This document shows positions 36,534-45,626 of a DNA stretch of 64,000 nt, one piece after another. Positions within the stretch are counted from its first letter, which is position 1; every line of letters starts with the position of its first letter. The notes below the pieces were generated by a model, which worked only from the letters and a program-made list of their open reading frames with translations, did no database searches and was not told the DNA's origin. The position numbers and the translations under genes are program-made. Source of the DNA: Phorcysia thermohydrogeniphila (GTDB lineage Bacteria; Aquificota; Aquificia; Desulfurobacteriales; Desulfurobacteriaceae); assembly GCF_004339575.1 (NCBI RefSeq), contig NZ_SMFV01000002.1:1-64000 (forward strand), given 5' to 3'.

Positions 36534-38751
36534 CTGAAAGTTTCTTCTCTAAGGAGGTTTCGTAGATTTCCTTACACTCCTTGATTGGCAGGTTCACCAC
36601 CTCTTTACCCTTATGTCTTATCACTCCCCTGCCTGTATCCGTAACCTTTCCTATGACCTTTGCAGGAACTGTTTTCTTCTCAAAGAATTCAAGGACTTCG
36701 GTAAGTTTTTCAGGGGATACTGTTATTACAATCCTGCTCTGCTCCTCTCCAAAGAGTAAGAAGTCTGTGCGTAAATCCTCGTCAAACTCAACCTCAAATC
36801 CGAGTTCCTTTTCAAAGGCAGACTCAAAGAGGTTAATAGCAATTCCTCCTTCAGATACGTCGTGGGCACTCTTTACAAGCCCTTTCTCTATAGCTTCCAC
36901 TATGGCGTCCTGTAGGGTCTTCTCAAACCTGAGGTCTATCGTCTGTCCCCTTCCCTTAAACTCTCCCTCTACGAGCTTCTGGTACTCAGAGCCGGATATG
37001 TTACCTGTGTTCTCTCCAAGGAGAACTATTACGTCGCCTGCTTCTTTAAAGAAGGAGGTCATCCTCTTTTCAACGTCTTCAAGGACTCCAACGCAGACGA
37101 CCGTCGGTGTTGGGAAGACAGCTCGCTTGCCGTTTTCTGTTGCAGTCTCGTTGTAGAAGCTAACGTTTCCGCTTACCACCGGTGTCTCAAGAACCTTACA
37201 GGCGTCTGCCATTCCATCTGTTACCTTTACAAACTGCCACATAATTTCTGGGTCTTCAGGGCTTGCAAAGTTCAGACAGTCGGTTATTGCCCTTGGTTTC
37301 GCTCCACTGCAGGCGACGTTCCTTGCCGCCTCTGCAACGGCGATTTTTCCTCCCTCGTAGGGGTTGAGGTAGCAGTAGCGGGAGTTACAGTCTGAGCTTA
37401 TGGCTATTCCCTTCTTGCTCTCCTTAATCCTTAAAACTGCAGCGTCAGAGCCGGGGTAAACTGTGGTGTTTATCTGAACCATGTGGTCATACTGCCTGTA
37501 AATCCAGCGCTTGCTTGCAATTGTCGGGGAGTCAAGGAGCTTCTTTACTATCTCGTTGTAGTCCTTTGGCTCGGGGAGGTTGTTCTGGTCGTAGGAGGCG
37601 TTCTTAAGTATGTATGCCGGAACTTTGAATGGACGGTAGTAAACTGGAGCTTCCTCTGTGAGGGCTTTTACGGGGAGCTCTGCAACTTTTTCGCCGTGCC
37701 AGAAGAGCCTTAAAACGGGCTCTTCTATGATTTCTCCAATTACGCAGGCGTCAAGCTCCCACCTTCTAAATACCTCAATTATCTCCTCTTCCTTTCCTTT
37801 CTCACAGACTACGAGCATCCTCTCCTGAGACTCTGAAAGCATTATCTCGTAGGGAGTCATCCCCTCTTCTCTTGTGGGGACTTTGTCAAGGTAGAGGACT
37901 ACTCCAACTCCACCGCGGGAGGCCATCTCAACAGAGGAGGAGGTTAGTCCTGCCGCTCCCATGTCCTGAATGGCGACAATTCCGTCCTTCTCCATCGCCT
38001 CAAGGCAGGCCTCTATGAGAAGCTTCTCCATAAACGGGTCGCCAACCTGAACGTTTACCTTCTTTTCAACTTCCTCCTCAGAGGAAAACTCCTCAGAGGC
38101 CATCGTAGCGCCGTGAATTCCGTCCCTTCCCGTTTTTGCTCCAACGTATATAACGGAGTTTCCAACGCCGGTAGCCCTTGCGTAGAAAATCTTTTCCTTC
38201 TTTACGATTCCAAGGGCAAAGGCGTTAACAAGGGGGTTTGTCTGGTAGCAGGAATCAAAGTAAACCTCTCCTCCAACCGTTGGAACGCCTACACAGTTTC
38301 CGTAGTGGCTTATTCCGGAAACGACTCCCTTAACGATGTAGCGCATACGGGGGTCGTGGAGCTCTCCAAACCTCAAAGAGTCCATACAGGCAATTGGCCT
38401 TGCGCCCATTGTAAAGATGTCCCTTAAGATACCACCAACTCCCGTAGCTGCTCCGTGGAAGGGCTCTATAAAGGATGGGTGGTTGTGGGACTCCACCTTA
38501 AAGGCTGCACATATGCCCTTTTCCTCGTCAACCATTATTATTCCGGCGTTCTCGCCGGGTCCCTGAACAACCCACGGTGCACTTGTCGGGAACTTTTTAA
38601 GGTGGGGACGGGAGGACTTGTAGGAGCAGTGCTCAGACCACATAGCAGAGAAAATTCCAAGTTCAACTAAATTTGGCTCTCTCCCAAGAAGCTTAAGGAT
38701 TCTTTCGTATTCTTCCATCGTAACGTGCTGTTCAATGATTTCCCTGTCCAT
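36523..38751 (-). CDS. purL: Phosphoribosylformylglycinamidine synthase subunit PurL
   Basis: 742 residues, the small (three-protein) type, which works with PurS and PurQ that are not in this window. Motifs: [20 protein letters not shown] at the start, [24 protein letters not shown], and the late [16 protein letters not shown]. It forms FGAM in purine synthesis with ATP and glutamine-derived ammonia. It is divergent from the RADAR-like operon. The regulator kinase starts inside its last codons. Confidence 0.97.
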   Translation of the reverse strand: MDREIIEQHVTMEEYERILKLLGREPNLVELGIFSAMWSEHCSYKSSRPHLKKFPTSAPWVVQGPGENAGIIMVDEEKGICAAFKVESHNHPSFIEPFHGAATGVGGILRDIFTMGARPIACMDSLRFGELHDPRMRYIVKGVVSGISHYGNCVGVPTVGGEVYFDSCYQTNPLVNAFALGIVKKEKIFYARATGVGNSVIYVGAKTGRDGIHGATMASEEFSSEEEVEKKVNVQVGDPFMEKLLIEACLEAMEKDGIVAIQDMGAAGLTSSSVEMASRGGVGVVLYLDKVPTREEGMTPYEIMLSESQERMLVVCEKGKEEEIIEVFRRWELDACVIGEIIEEPVLRLFWHGEKVAELPVKALTEEAPVYYRPFKVPAYILKNASYDQNNLPEPKDYNEIVKKLLDSPTIASKRWIYRQYDHMVQINTTVYPGSDAAVLRIKESKKGIAISSDCNSRYCYLNPYEGGKIAVAEAARNVACSGAKPRAITDCLNFASPEDPEIMWQFVKVTDGMADACKVLETPVVSGNVSFYNETATENGKRAVFPTPTVVCVGVLEDVEKRMTSFFKEAGDVIVLLGENTGNISGSEYQKLVEGEFKGRGQTIDLRFEKTLQDAIVEAIEKGLVKSAHDVSEGGIAINLFESAFEKELGFEVEFDEDLRTDFLLFGEEQSRIVITVSPEKLTEVLEFFEKKTVPAKVIGKVTDTGRGVIRHKGKEVVNLPIKECKEIYETSLEKKLSGEH

Positions 38752-38854
38752 GCTCTTCTCCCTAAGTCAAAAAGGAGTTTTGTCCAAATTATAACCTGTA
38801 GGGGGAAATGGTAGAATAAGAAAAATTTTCCCAAGAATGCTAAGGGGGAACTTT
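38752..38854. promoter_or_regulatory. Divergent promoter region between purL and the RADAR-like operon
   Basis: 103 bases. On the minus strand TATAAT lies at about 38798-38793, a good -10 for purL with a poor -35 (TTCTAC) 17 bases upstream. On the plus strand TAGAAT at 38811-38816 could be a -10 for the ATPase gene, but no convincing -35 is seen. I see no operator dyad. Confidence 0.45.
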
Positions 38855-41521
38855 ATGGAAAGAGTAATTGACTTAACAATAGAGGGAGCTCACAGCTTGG
38901 GGGAAAGGTGGAGGGAGAGAGCCCTCGGTGATGTAGTAGAAGAGGCTTTGAATAAACTTGTAGACATTGTTTCTGTTAGAGGAAACAGTGAAGGATATAC
39001 GCCTAATAACCTTTTTATAGACGGAAGAAGGGGGAGTGGAAAGACAACAGTATTGCTTACGATAAAGGAGATTCTCTCAAAAGTTTCAGAATACGAGGGT
39101 ATTCCTGAAAAGTTAAAAGAGCTTCACTTTGAAATTATAGACGATGTTCTTGATACTTCGGTAAATACGATGAGCATCACTTTTTACTTTCTCGGTTGGT
39201 TAAAGGAAAGAATAGAAAAAGAATTCTCTTGTGAGAAAGAACTTTTGGAGTATTTGTATGAGGCGATTAAATACTTTCCTTCTTACTTAAAAAGGTGTAA
39301 TGGTAACTGCGATGAAATAAAAGAGGAGGAAAATCTTGAGGAACGGCTTGATAGAAGTGATTTAAAGTTTAGGAAAAAACTTTACAAGTTGATAGATGAA
39401 TATTGCAAGGTTTTGGAGAGGAAAAAGACTTTTATAGTCCTTTTCCTTGATGACCTTGATATAAGCTTTCCCCTTGAAAGGCTTCAGCGTATTTTAACTG
39501 AAATTTACATGTTTTTAAGTCATCCCAAACTTATTGTTGTGGCTGCAGGTAATTATTCAAACTTAACCGATGCTGTAGAAAAGTGGATTCAGGTTCAGAG
39601 GAAAGAAACTGAAGAAAATAACAATGACCAGAAAAATAGTAGAAAAGATGTAGCTAAATCGTTTTTAGAAAAGACTTTTGCCGTTCATTCAGTTCATATA
39701 CCCGAAATTTCTTATGAACTTGTAAGAGATTACCTAAAAGTTAAGTGGCAACCGGGAGAGAGCTCTCCAGAAGTTTCTGTTAAAAGCTTTTTAGAAGCTC
39801 TACCTATAATTCGTTTGCTGTCGTTGGACTCTTTGCCCTTTAGGATTCTCTTTAATGGACTTACTATGAGAGAACTTATTCTTATCCTGAAAGAGGTTAA
39901 AAAGAAAATAGAAAACTATTGTGAATTTAGGGACGGAAGATTTGTGTTCAATGATAACCTTCTAAAAGTACGTATAATAGATTTATGTTTTAGCGACATA
40001 TATCAGAAAGTTAAAAAGGTAAAAGTCGCTATTTCCTTTGAAGGTAGATATTATTTTAAGGCTGATGATTTAGGGAAACCCTCAGAAGTAGAAACATTAA
40101 TGCTCCGTTTGAAGGAAGCGGTAGAGAAAGGAAAGTTGCCTGAATTTCTATATGACGAAGGAAGACAATCTACCCTACCGTTAATTCTTGGTATAGAGGG
40201 AAAAAAGAAAGTAGGGGCTCTTTTCTGGGTTTGGTTCAATGAAAACATATTCTTTATGGATGGTCTTATGAGGAATTTCCCTCGTTTAGTATTATGGGAA
40301 TTTTTGGTTAAAAATATTCTTAGAAACAAACATACAAATAAAGGGAGATTTATAAAACAGAAGGATAATGAAAAAGAGATTTTGTCTTTTTATAATATGT
40401 GGAGAAGTCTGAATTTTGATCTGGATATTTTTGCCGATGAATATTTTGAACTTTACGAATTTTTAGTGGGTTCGGAAGAAATTCTAAGAGTTAATTTGCC
40501 GAATATACATAGAGAAAATGTTTTTTCTCCTTTAGAATCTGAGGAAATGATTATCATTAAGGCTGGTAATGAGTACCTTTCATTAGAAAAGATACTCTTC
40601 TCCTTCGCTGAAATTAAACTACCTATATGCTATGTTACTTTGTCTCTGATATATCTCTCGGACACTCCAGTCTCTCTAAAATTTTTGGAAGTGGAGAAGA
40701 CTCTGGCTAATTTTTGGGATAAACTAATGGAAGCCTTGAGAGAGTTAAAGTTTCCTAATCCTTTTATATCTCCTTCTTCGGGAATAGCAAAGTTGTTAGC
40801 TTTTGAGCTTATTTATTTGAATCTTTGGTATCGTCTTCTTTATCTGCCAAGAATTACTGAATATGGTATGCCAAAAAAATTTTTCAGAAGTTTTGTAATT
40901 AGCAAGGAAGAAGATTTACCAAAAGATAGAGTGTTATTAATAAGAGAAGAGCTTTATAACTTAAAGAAAATATTAAACTGTAAAGGAGAGCGTTTGAAAA
41001 TAAGAGAAGTTAAACGACGTTTTGAGGAAATTTTAGATGAAATTGGTGATAAACGGATACGGGAGATATTTCAGTTTGTTTGGAGAGAAATAGAGGAGGA
41101 AGATATCTCAGAAACCGCCTATATTTGTGGAGAGAGGAAGAAGGAAATAAAGGAAAGGATAAGAAATAGTCTCTTGATTTTTCTTTCTAATCTTGAAACT
41201 TGGATTGGCGAGAAATTTAGAGATCAAGTAGTTCAGAGATTTCCTTTTTGGATAGCTCCTTCTCCTATTTTGAAAATTCTTAGAGAAGAATTGAGTGGAG
41301 AGGAAAGGGTCAGTTGGATGATATACAGGGAAGCTTTTAAAGCTCCTTTAATACGGGCTGTTCTATACGATGGATTGGACAATCCTGATGAATACCTCAA
41401 GAAGCTCTTTAAAGATAAATGGAAAGAAGTAAAAGATGGTATAGAGAAGGATTTAGAAATCCTAAGAAAGAGAAGTGGTCTAAAAGAGGAAGGTGGTGGA
41501 GACCAAGAGGCTTCTTCTTGA
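38855..41521 (+). CDS. rdrA: RADAR-type ATPase, RdrA-like
   Basis: 888 residues from the ATG at 38855, chosen because AAGGGGGAA stands 7 bases before it; the ATG at 38837 lacks a site. A P-loop is at 57-65 (GRRGSGKTT). Walker B is IVLFLDDLDIS with D199/D200, and a sensor-like VVAAGNYSN (N233) follows. The long C-terminal part is helical and has no motif I recognise. Size, ATPase position and the neighbouring deaminase match RdrA of RADAR, which assembles into rings and with RdrB protects cells from phage. The gene is strongly AT-rich (for example 18 of 60 bases are G/C at 40381-40440). It overlaps the next gene by 26-29 bases. Confidence 0.8.
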   Translation: MERVIDLTIEGAHSLGERWRERALGDVVEEALNKLVDIVSVRGNSEGYTPNNLFIDGRRGSGKTTVLLTIKEILSKVSEYEGIPEKLKELHFEIIDDVLDTSVNTMSITFYFLGWLKERIEKEFSCEKELLEYLYEAIKYFPSYLKRCNGNCDEIKEEENLEERLDRSDLKFRKKLYKLIDEYCKVLERKKTFIVLFLDDLDISFPLERLQRILTEIYMFLSHPKLIVVAAGNYSNLTDAVEKWIQVQRKETEENNNDQKNSRKDVAKSFLEKTFAVHSVHIPEISYELVRDYLKVKWQPGESSPEVSVKSFLEALPIIRLLSLDSLPFRILFNGLTMRELILILKEVKKKIENYCEFRDGRFVFNDNLLKVRIIDLCFSDIYQKVKKVKVAISFEGRYYFKADDLGKPSEVETLMLRLKEAVEKGKLPEFLYDEGRQSTLPLILGIEGKKKVGALFWVWFNENIFFMDGLMRNFPRLVLWEFLVKNILRNKHTNKGRFIKQKDNEKEILSFYNMWRSLNFDLDIFADEYFELYEFLVGSEEILRVNLPNIHRENVFSPLESEEMIIIKAGNEYLSLEKILFSFAEIKLPICYVTLSLIYLSDTPVSLKFLEVEKTLANFWDKLMEALRELKFPNPFISPSSGIAKLLAFELIYLNLWYRLLYLPRITEYGMPKKFFRSFVISKEEDLPKDRVLLIREELYNLKKILNCKGERLKIREVKRRFEEILDEIGDKRIREIFQFVWREIEEEDISETAYICGERKKEIKERIRNSLLIFLSNLETWIGEKFRDQVVQRFPFWIAPSPILKILREELSGEERVSWMIYREAFKAPLIRAVLYDGLDNPDEYLKKLFKDKWKEVKDGIEKDLEILRKRSGLKEEGGGDQEASS

Positions 41522-43856
41522 GCCTTATTTGACACTTTGGAGTAGTATAGAAACTTTCAACAAAATAGTTAGGTTCTGGAACGTTAGGAATAGGGAGGTT
41601 GTTGAGTCTTTAAAGAAAGAGCTCCACAGAACCCTTTTCAATCACCCTACCTTTTATGGAGAGCTCCACTACTACATTTCAGACCTTTTTACCCACCTCT
41701 GGGAGGATAAGAAAACAGTCCTTGACTGCTACAGGGACGCTTTAAAACAGATAGTAGAGCTCCTCTTTGACGGCTATAAAATTCGGGACTTACAGTTCTT
41801 TAAAATTGCTACCTCTTCTGTTGTTAAGGAGCTCCCTATCTTTGCCTTTCACAAATTAAAAGGACTTCCCTGTCCCGAAAGGATAAAGATAGAACACTAC
41901 TGCGACGTTCCCTACTACGTTGATGACCTCAAAGAGCTCCACCTTCACGCCGGCCTTGCCTACAGGTTCTCAGACGTTATAGACTTTGTCGTAAGGAGGC
42001 TTCACTTCTTTATAAGAAAGTGGCAGAGGAAGGTAGAAAAAAGGGTCATTTCCTTACTTAAACTCCTTGCTAACTCTTATGCCGTTCTTGAGAGGAAGTC
42101 TTTACTGGAAAAAAAGCTTAGACCTCAGGGAGACTGTTCCTGTAATGAAGAAAATAAAGAGGAAAACTGTCGGGATAAGGAAAAGAGAATTGAGGAGATA
42201 AACTTTTTTGCTCTTCTGTGTCATCAACTCTGGGCTTTTGAAAAATCCCTTCCGATTCCTCTTTATTTAGACTACTTAAAGGATTTTTCCTTTGAGAAAA
42301 CGCTTTTTAAGGCTGTCTCCTGTCTCTTTGATGAAGACGCGAAAGATGAGGAGGTTTTAGCAAGTCTTATATTCATAATCTCTCTAAACGAGCTCTACAC
42401 CTTAAACATTCACGATAGGTTTTATAGAGGTCTTGACTACTTTTCTGACAAGTTCATTAAAGGAAACCCCTTTGTCTACGGTGTTCGTGTTTTTGACGGT
42501 TCTTACAGGTTTTCTGACTTTGCAGATGAGGTTTATAAGAAGTTCTTTTTTGAACAGGATAAACTTTCTTCTGTTGAACTGAGAATGTATCCACGCTGGA
42601 AGTCTTTAGTTGAGTGGAAGAAGAGTATAGACTCATGGAAAGAGGAATATGCAAAGAAAGAGTTTGGAATCATTTTCCACTTTGGGAAAATGCAAAGCTC
42701 TAAGGATTTTGAAAATCTTTCCAAGTTCCGTAGGAAGGTTTATAGGGAGTCTAAGGAGCTTGCGAACTTCTTAAGGGCTAACGGAGAGTACGTTTCTCTC
42801 CTTGTAGGAATAGACTGTGCCTCTCAGGAGTACTGGACTCCCCCGTGGGTATTTGCTCCCCTTTTCTCCTTCTGGAAGAAGAAGGCTCACCACTACATAC
42901 CGGCTCTTAAGGAACTTTCCCATCCTCATCTAAAGTTTACCTACCACGCCGGAGAGGACTTTGTTGACCTTGCAACAGGTTTAAAGAACGTTTACGAGGC
43001 TGTAAAGTTTTTGGAGCTCCAAAGTGGCGACCGGATTGGTCACGGTCTCGTTTTAGGGCTTGACGTTGAGAGCTACTCTTTAAAGCACAGACAGATAAAA
43101 ATTTCTCCCCTCTATTATTTCTTCCACCTCCTCTGGTTAAACTACATGACTTATAAACATCCGGAACTTTCCCACTACGGTGAAAGGGTTTTAAGGGAGC
43201 TCTTCAGGCTGAAGGAGCTGTCTTTTCTCTCAGAGGTTTTTAAGACTACGTTTAAGGAGCGTTTAAACGCTTGGGATTTTCGCCTCTTCTTGGTTAACCT
43301 TTACGAGTCCTTAAAGTTTGAGTTCGTCCTTCATGGGGATACTTCCCTTCACGGAAGGCTGTGGAAGGAAAGTGGGGAATCTGGCAGGGAGGAGTTTAAA
43401 GTCTGCCATACCTTTTTGATGAGGCTCTTTAGGGAGTATGGAAAGTTTAAAAGGTTAATGAAAGAGAAATTTTCCCTTGACCCTCTTCTTGATAGAGGAG
43501 CAGACTTTACTTTTGAGGAACAGTTGGAGTTTTTGAAGAAGATTCAGGAAGTTACTCTCGGCCTTGTGGTTAAGAGAGGTATCGTTGTGGAGGCCTGTCC
43601 CTCTTCAAACCTCTACATAAGGGGACTTGTGGACTACAAGGAGCACTTAGTAGTTAGGTTAAAGGAGCTTATTAAGAAGATGGAGCTCCGAGTTTCCCTT
43701 AACACCGACAACCCACTCATTTTTGATACTACTATCTTGGAGGAGTACCTTCTCGTAAACGAAGCTCTACCGGAAGAGGATAGGGAGGGGGTAATAAGAG
43801 CTCTTTGTAGGAACGCCACAGATTTCGGTTTTGCCGGAAGGAAGAGGGTTGGGTAG
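41493..43856 (+). CDS. rdrB: RADAR-type adenosine deaminase, RdrB-like
   Basis: 787 residues from a GTG at 41493; the next GTG, 41496, is equally possible behind AGAGGA. The deaminase metal and catalytic set is complete: H150-L-H152, H485-A-G-E488-D, R514-I-G-H517-G, and D739 in LNTDNP. ACPSSNLYI at 701-709 is also typical. A very long insertion (about 155-440) separates the first and second motifs, including a Cys-rich patch (C215, C217, C226). This architecture fits RdrB, which forms large shells and deaminates adenosine-containing substrates (reported as RNA or ATP/dATP). It is far longer than a metabolic adenosine deaminase (about 340 residues). Codon use is close to the host's, unlike rdrA. 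Confidence 0.85.
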   Translation: MVETKRLLLEPYLTLWSSIETFNKIVRFWNVRNREVVESLKKELHRTLFNHPTFYGELHYYISDLFTHLWEDKKTVLDCYRDALKQIVELLFDGYKIRDLQFFKIATSSVVKELPIFAFHKLKGLPCPERIKIEHYCDVPYYVDDLKELHLHAGLAYRFSDVIDFVVRRLHFFIRKWQRKVEKRVISLLKLLANSYAVLERKSLLEKKLRPQGDCSCNEENKEENCRDKEKRIEEINFFALLCHQLWAFEKSLPIPLYLDYLKDFSFEKTLFKAVSCLFDEDAKDEEVLASLIFIISLNELYTLNIHDRFYRGLDYFSDKFIKGNPFVYGVRVFDGSYRFSDFADEVYKKFFFEQDKLSSVELRMYPRWKSLVEWKKSIDSWKEEYAKKEFGIIFHFGKMQSSKDFENLSKFRRKVYRESKELANFLRANGEYVSLLVGIDCASQEYWTPPWVFAPLFSFWKKKAHHYIPALKELSHPHLKFTYHAGEDFVDLATGLKNVYEAVKFLELQSGDRIGHGLVLGLDVESYSLKHRQIKISPLYYFFHLLWLNYMTYKHPELSHYGERVLRELFRLKELSFLSEVFKTTFKERLNAWDFRLFLVNLYESLKFEFVLHGDTSLHGRLWKESGESGREEFKVCHTFLMRLFREYGKFKRLMKEKFSLDPLLDRGADFTFEEQLEFLKKIQEVTLGLVVKRGIVVEACPSSNLYIRGLVDYKEHLVVRLKELIKKMELRVSLNTDNPLIFDTTILEEYLLVNEALPEEDREGVIRALCRNATDFGFAGRKRVG

Positions 43857-43872
43857 AACCTTGATATTGATT

Positions 43873-43903
43873 TTGAAAAGCGTAACTTTTGTTCACGTAT
43901 AAT
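43873..43903 (+). promoter_or_regulatory. Promoter of the CxxC mini-protein operon
   Basis: TTGAAA (43873-43878) and TATAAT (43898-43903) with a 19-base spacer. It lies just after the RdrB-like stop and before the next genes, suggesting those genes are not part of the RADAR-like transcript. Confidence 0.55.
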
Positions 43904-43942
43904 TATAGCAGTCCTAAAGCTTTGGGTCTTGAGAGGTTTGTT

Positions 43943-44146
43943 TTGAAAAAGCCAGAACTTTCAATGACACTGAGAGAATGTCTTTCGGAGTTTCCCCAGC
44001 TTGAAGAGACAATCTACTCGCTAATTGAAGAATGTGTTTACTGTGAGGGATTTAAGGACGAGACTCTTGAGGAGGTCTTTAAAGCCCACAAGCTTGACCC
44101 TGAAAAGGCTCTAAAGAAACTCCTTAAAGCACTTGAGGAGGAGTGA
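43943..44146 (+). CDS. Small CxxC protein, DUF1858-like
   Basis: 67 residues from the TTG at 43943, which has GAGAGG 6 bases upstream; the longer frame from 43889 would begin over the -10 box. It contains SMTLRECLSEFPQLEETIYSL and a CVYC pair at about residues 36-39, in the style of DUF1858 redox or metal-binding domains. Function unknown. Its stop overlaps the DUF2148 gene start, so the two are coupled. Confidence 0.7.
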   Translation: MKKPELSMTLRECLSEFPQLEETIYSLIEECVYCEGFKDETLEEVFKAHKLDPEKALKKLLKALEEE

Positions 44147-44667
44147 TGGAATTTCCTTACTACGGTGCGGTTAAGACGGTTGCTGAACTTATGTGTTGTA
44201 GCGCCATAACTGCTCCTAAGGGTAAGGGTGTTAACCTTATCTACACTAAGATATTTGAGGGAGAGGAGAAGGATAGGGTAGCCGACCTTATGGAAAAAAT
44301 AGGTAGGGAGAAGGACATTCCTTTTTTTGTTCGTGACGCAAAGAACGTTAGGGATTCTCTGCTCGTCGTTTTTGTAGGGACGGAGGTTAAGCCAAGGGGG
44401 GTTCCTTTCTGTGGCTTCTGTGGGTTTGGGGACTGTGAGGGGTGCTCTAAGGCAGGAGGACACTGCGCCTATGCCGTTGGTGACCTTGGAATAGCCATAG
44501 GTTCAGCTGTAAAGGTTGCCTCTGATAATAACTTGGACAACCGTATTATGTTCTCTTTCGGGAAGGCCGTAATCGTTGGAGGCTTTGTTCCTGAGAGTGT
44601 AAAGCTCGGTTACGGGATTCCCCTTTCTGTCTCCGGTAAGAACATATTCTTTGACAGGAAAAGGTAA
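44146..44667 (+). CDS. DUF2148 ferredoxin-like protein
   Basis: 173 residues from the ATG at 44146 (GTG at 44143 is the alternative). The cysteine-rich core CGFCGFGDCEGCSKAGGHC near 90-108 is the mark of DUF2148, likely an iron-sulfur site. Domains of this kind occur in anaerobes; no reaction is established. It lies between the CxxC mini-protein and corA with 1-base overlaps on both sides. Confidence 0.85.
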   Translation: MEFPYYGAVKTVAELMCCSAITAPKGKGVNLIYTKIFEGEEKDRVADLMEKIGREKDIPFFVRDAKNVRDSLLVVFVGTEVKPRGVPFCGFCGFGDCEGCSKAGGHCAYAVGDLGIAIGSAVKVASDNNLDNRIMFSFGKAVIVGGFVPESVKLGYGIPLSVSGKNIFFDRKR

Positions 44668-45626
44668 TGGAAAATGTTGTGTGGGTTGTTGTTCCAGATG
44701 AGAGCTCAATAAAGACCGTTAAAACCACAGTTGACGCCTTTATTGATGACGAGAAGCTCCTCTCACTAAAGCCCAAGTGGATTCACTTAAGGAGGATTGA
44801 CGATAAGACCGAGGAGCTCCTTGTTAAGCACTTCAGAATAAACGAGCTCTCCTTAGAGGACTGTCGCTCAGAAGGTCGCTCAAAGGTAGAGGCCTTTGAG
44901 GACTACATCTTCCTTTTGATGGTCTACTTTGACGGAGGTATAAGCCGTCAGAAAAAGCTCTGCGTCTTTTGGGGGAGGGACTTTATCATTACCGTCGGGA
45001 GTAGAAGGCTCTTTGAGGAGGCAAGGAAGAACCTTTCCTTAGAAGAAGAGCCCTTTAAGGAGGGGGTGGAGAAGGTTCTCTGGATAATTTCAAGCATAGT
45101 GGCCGATAAGTTTAAGGTTGTTACAACAATCTTAGAGGAGCAGGGAGACGAGATAGAGGCAAGGGTGTTTAAGGAGCAAAACCCGGAACTCCTTGAGGAT
45201 ATTTCAGACCTTTCCTACGAGATTTTGACGCTGAGGAAAACGCTAAAACAGCTTAGGGATACCTATAAGGCCGTCATGTCCTTTTCTCCAAAGTTCATAA
45301 ATCCTGAAAATATCCACTACTTTAGAGACCTCCTTGACGAGATAACAATTCTTTACGATAGAGCAGAAACTTTACACGAGTTCATCCAGAACGTTCTTAA
45401 CGTTTTCTCTTCCCTCGTTTCCTTTAGGCTCAACGATGTTATGAAGACTTTGACGATATTTGTCGCTGTCCTTGAGCCTTTAATGTTTATAAGCAGCTAC
45501 TACGGGATGAACGTAGCCAACCTTCCCTTTGCCGGGACTCCTTACGGCGTCTTCCTTATAAGCCTCTTTATGGTGGTCGTTACCCTTTCTCTCCTCTTCT
45601 TCTTCAAGAGGAAAGGTTGGATTTAA
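44667..45626 (+). CDS. corA: CorA-family divalent metal transporter
   Basis: 319 residues. A long cytoplasmic alpha/beta and coiled-coil part is followed by two C-terminal transmembrane segments (about 258-278 and 292-312). The pore signature YYGMNVANLP lies between them. It imports Mg2+ (or Co2+/Zn2+) as a pentamer. Its stop overlaps the convergent flgL stop by 4 bases, so no terminator fits between them. Confidence 0.94.
   Translation: MENVVWVVVPDESSIKTVKTTVDAFIDDEKLLSLKPKWIHLRRIDDKTEELLVKHFRINELSLEDCRSEGRSKVEAFEDYIFLLMVYFDGGISRQKKLCVFWGRDFIITVGSRRLFEEARKNLSLEEEPFKEGVEKVLWIISSIVADKFKVVTTILEEQGDEIEARVFKEQNPELLEDISDLSYEILTLRKTLKQLRDTYKAVMSFSPKFINPENIHYFRDLLDEITILYDRAETLHEFIQNVLNVFSSLVSFRLNDVMKTLTIFVAVLEPLMFISSYYGMNVANLPFAGTPYGVFLISLFMVVVTLSLLFFFKRKGWI

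Noticed and set aside
38752-38854. Purine riboswitch before purL
   Set aside because: The leader is too short (about 40-80 bases) and lacks the conserved aptamer core I would expect.
43857-44667. The CxxC and DUF2148 genes as RADAR accessory genes
   Set aside because: They have their own promoter, host-like composition and no membrane segments, unlike the known accessory proteins.
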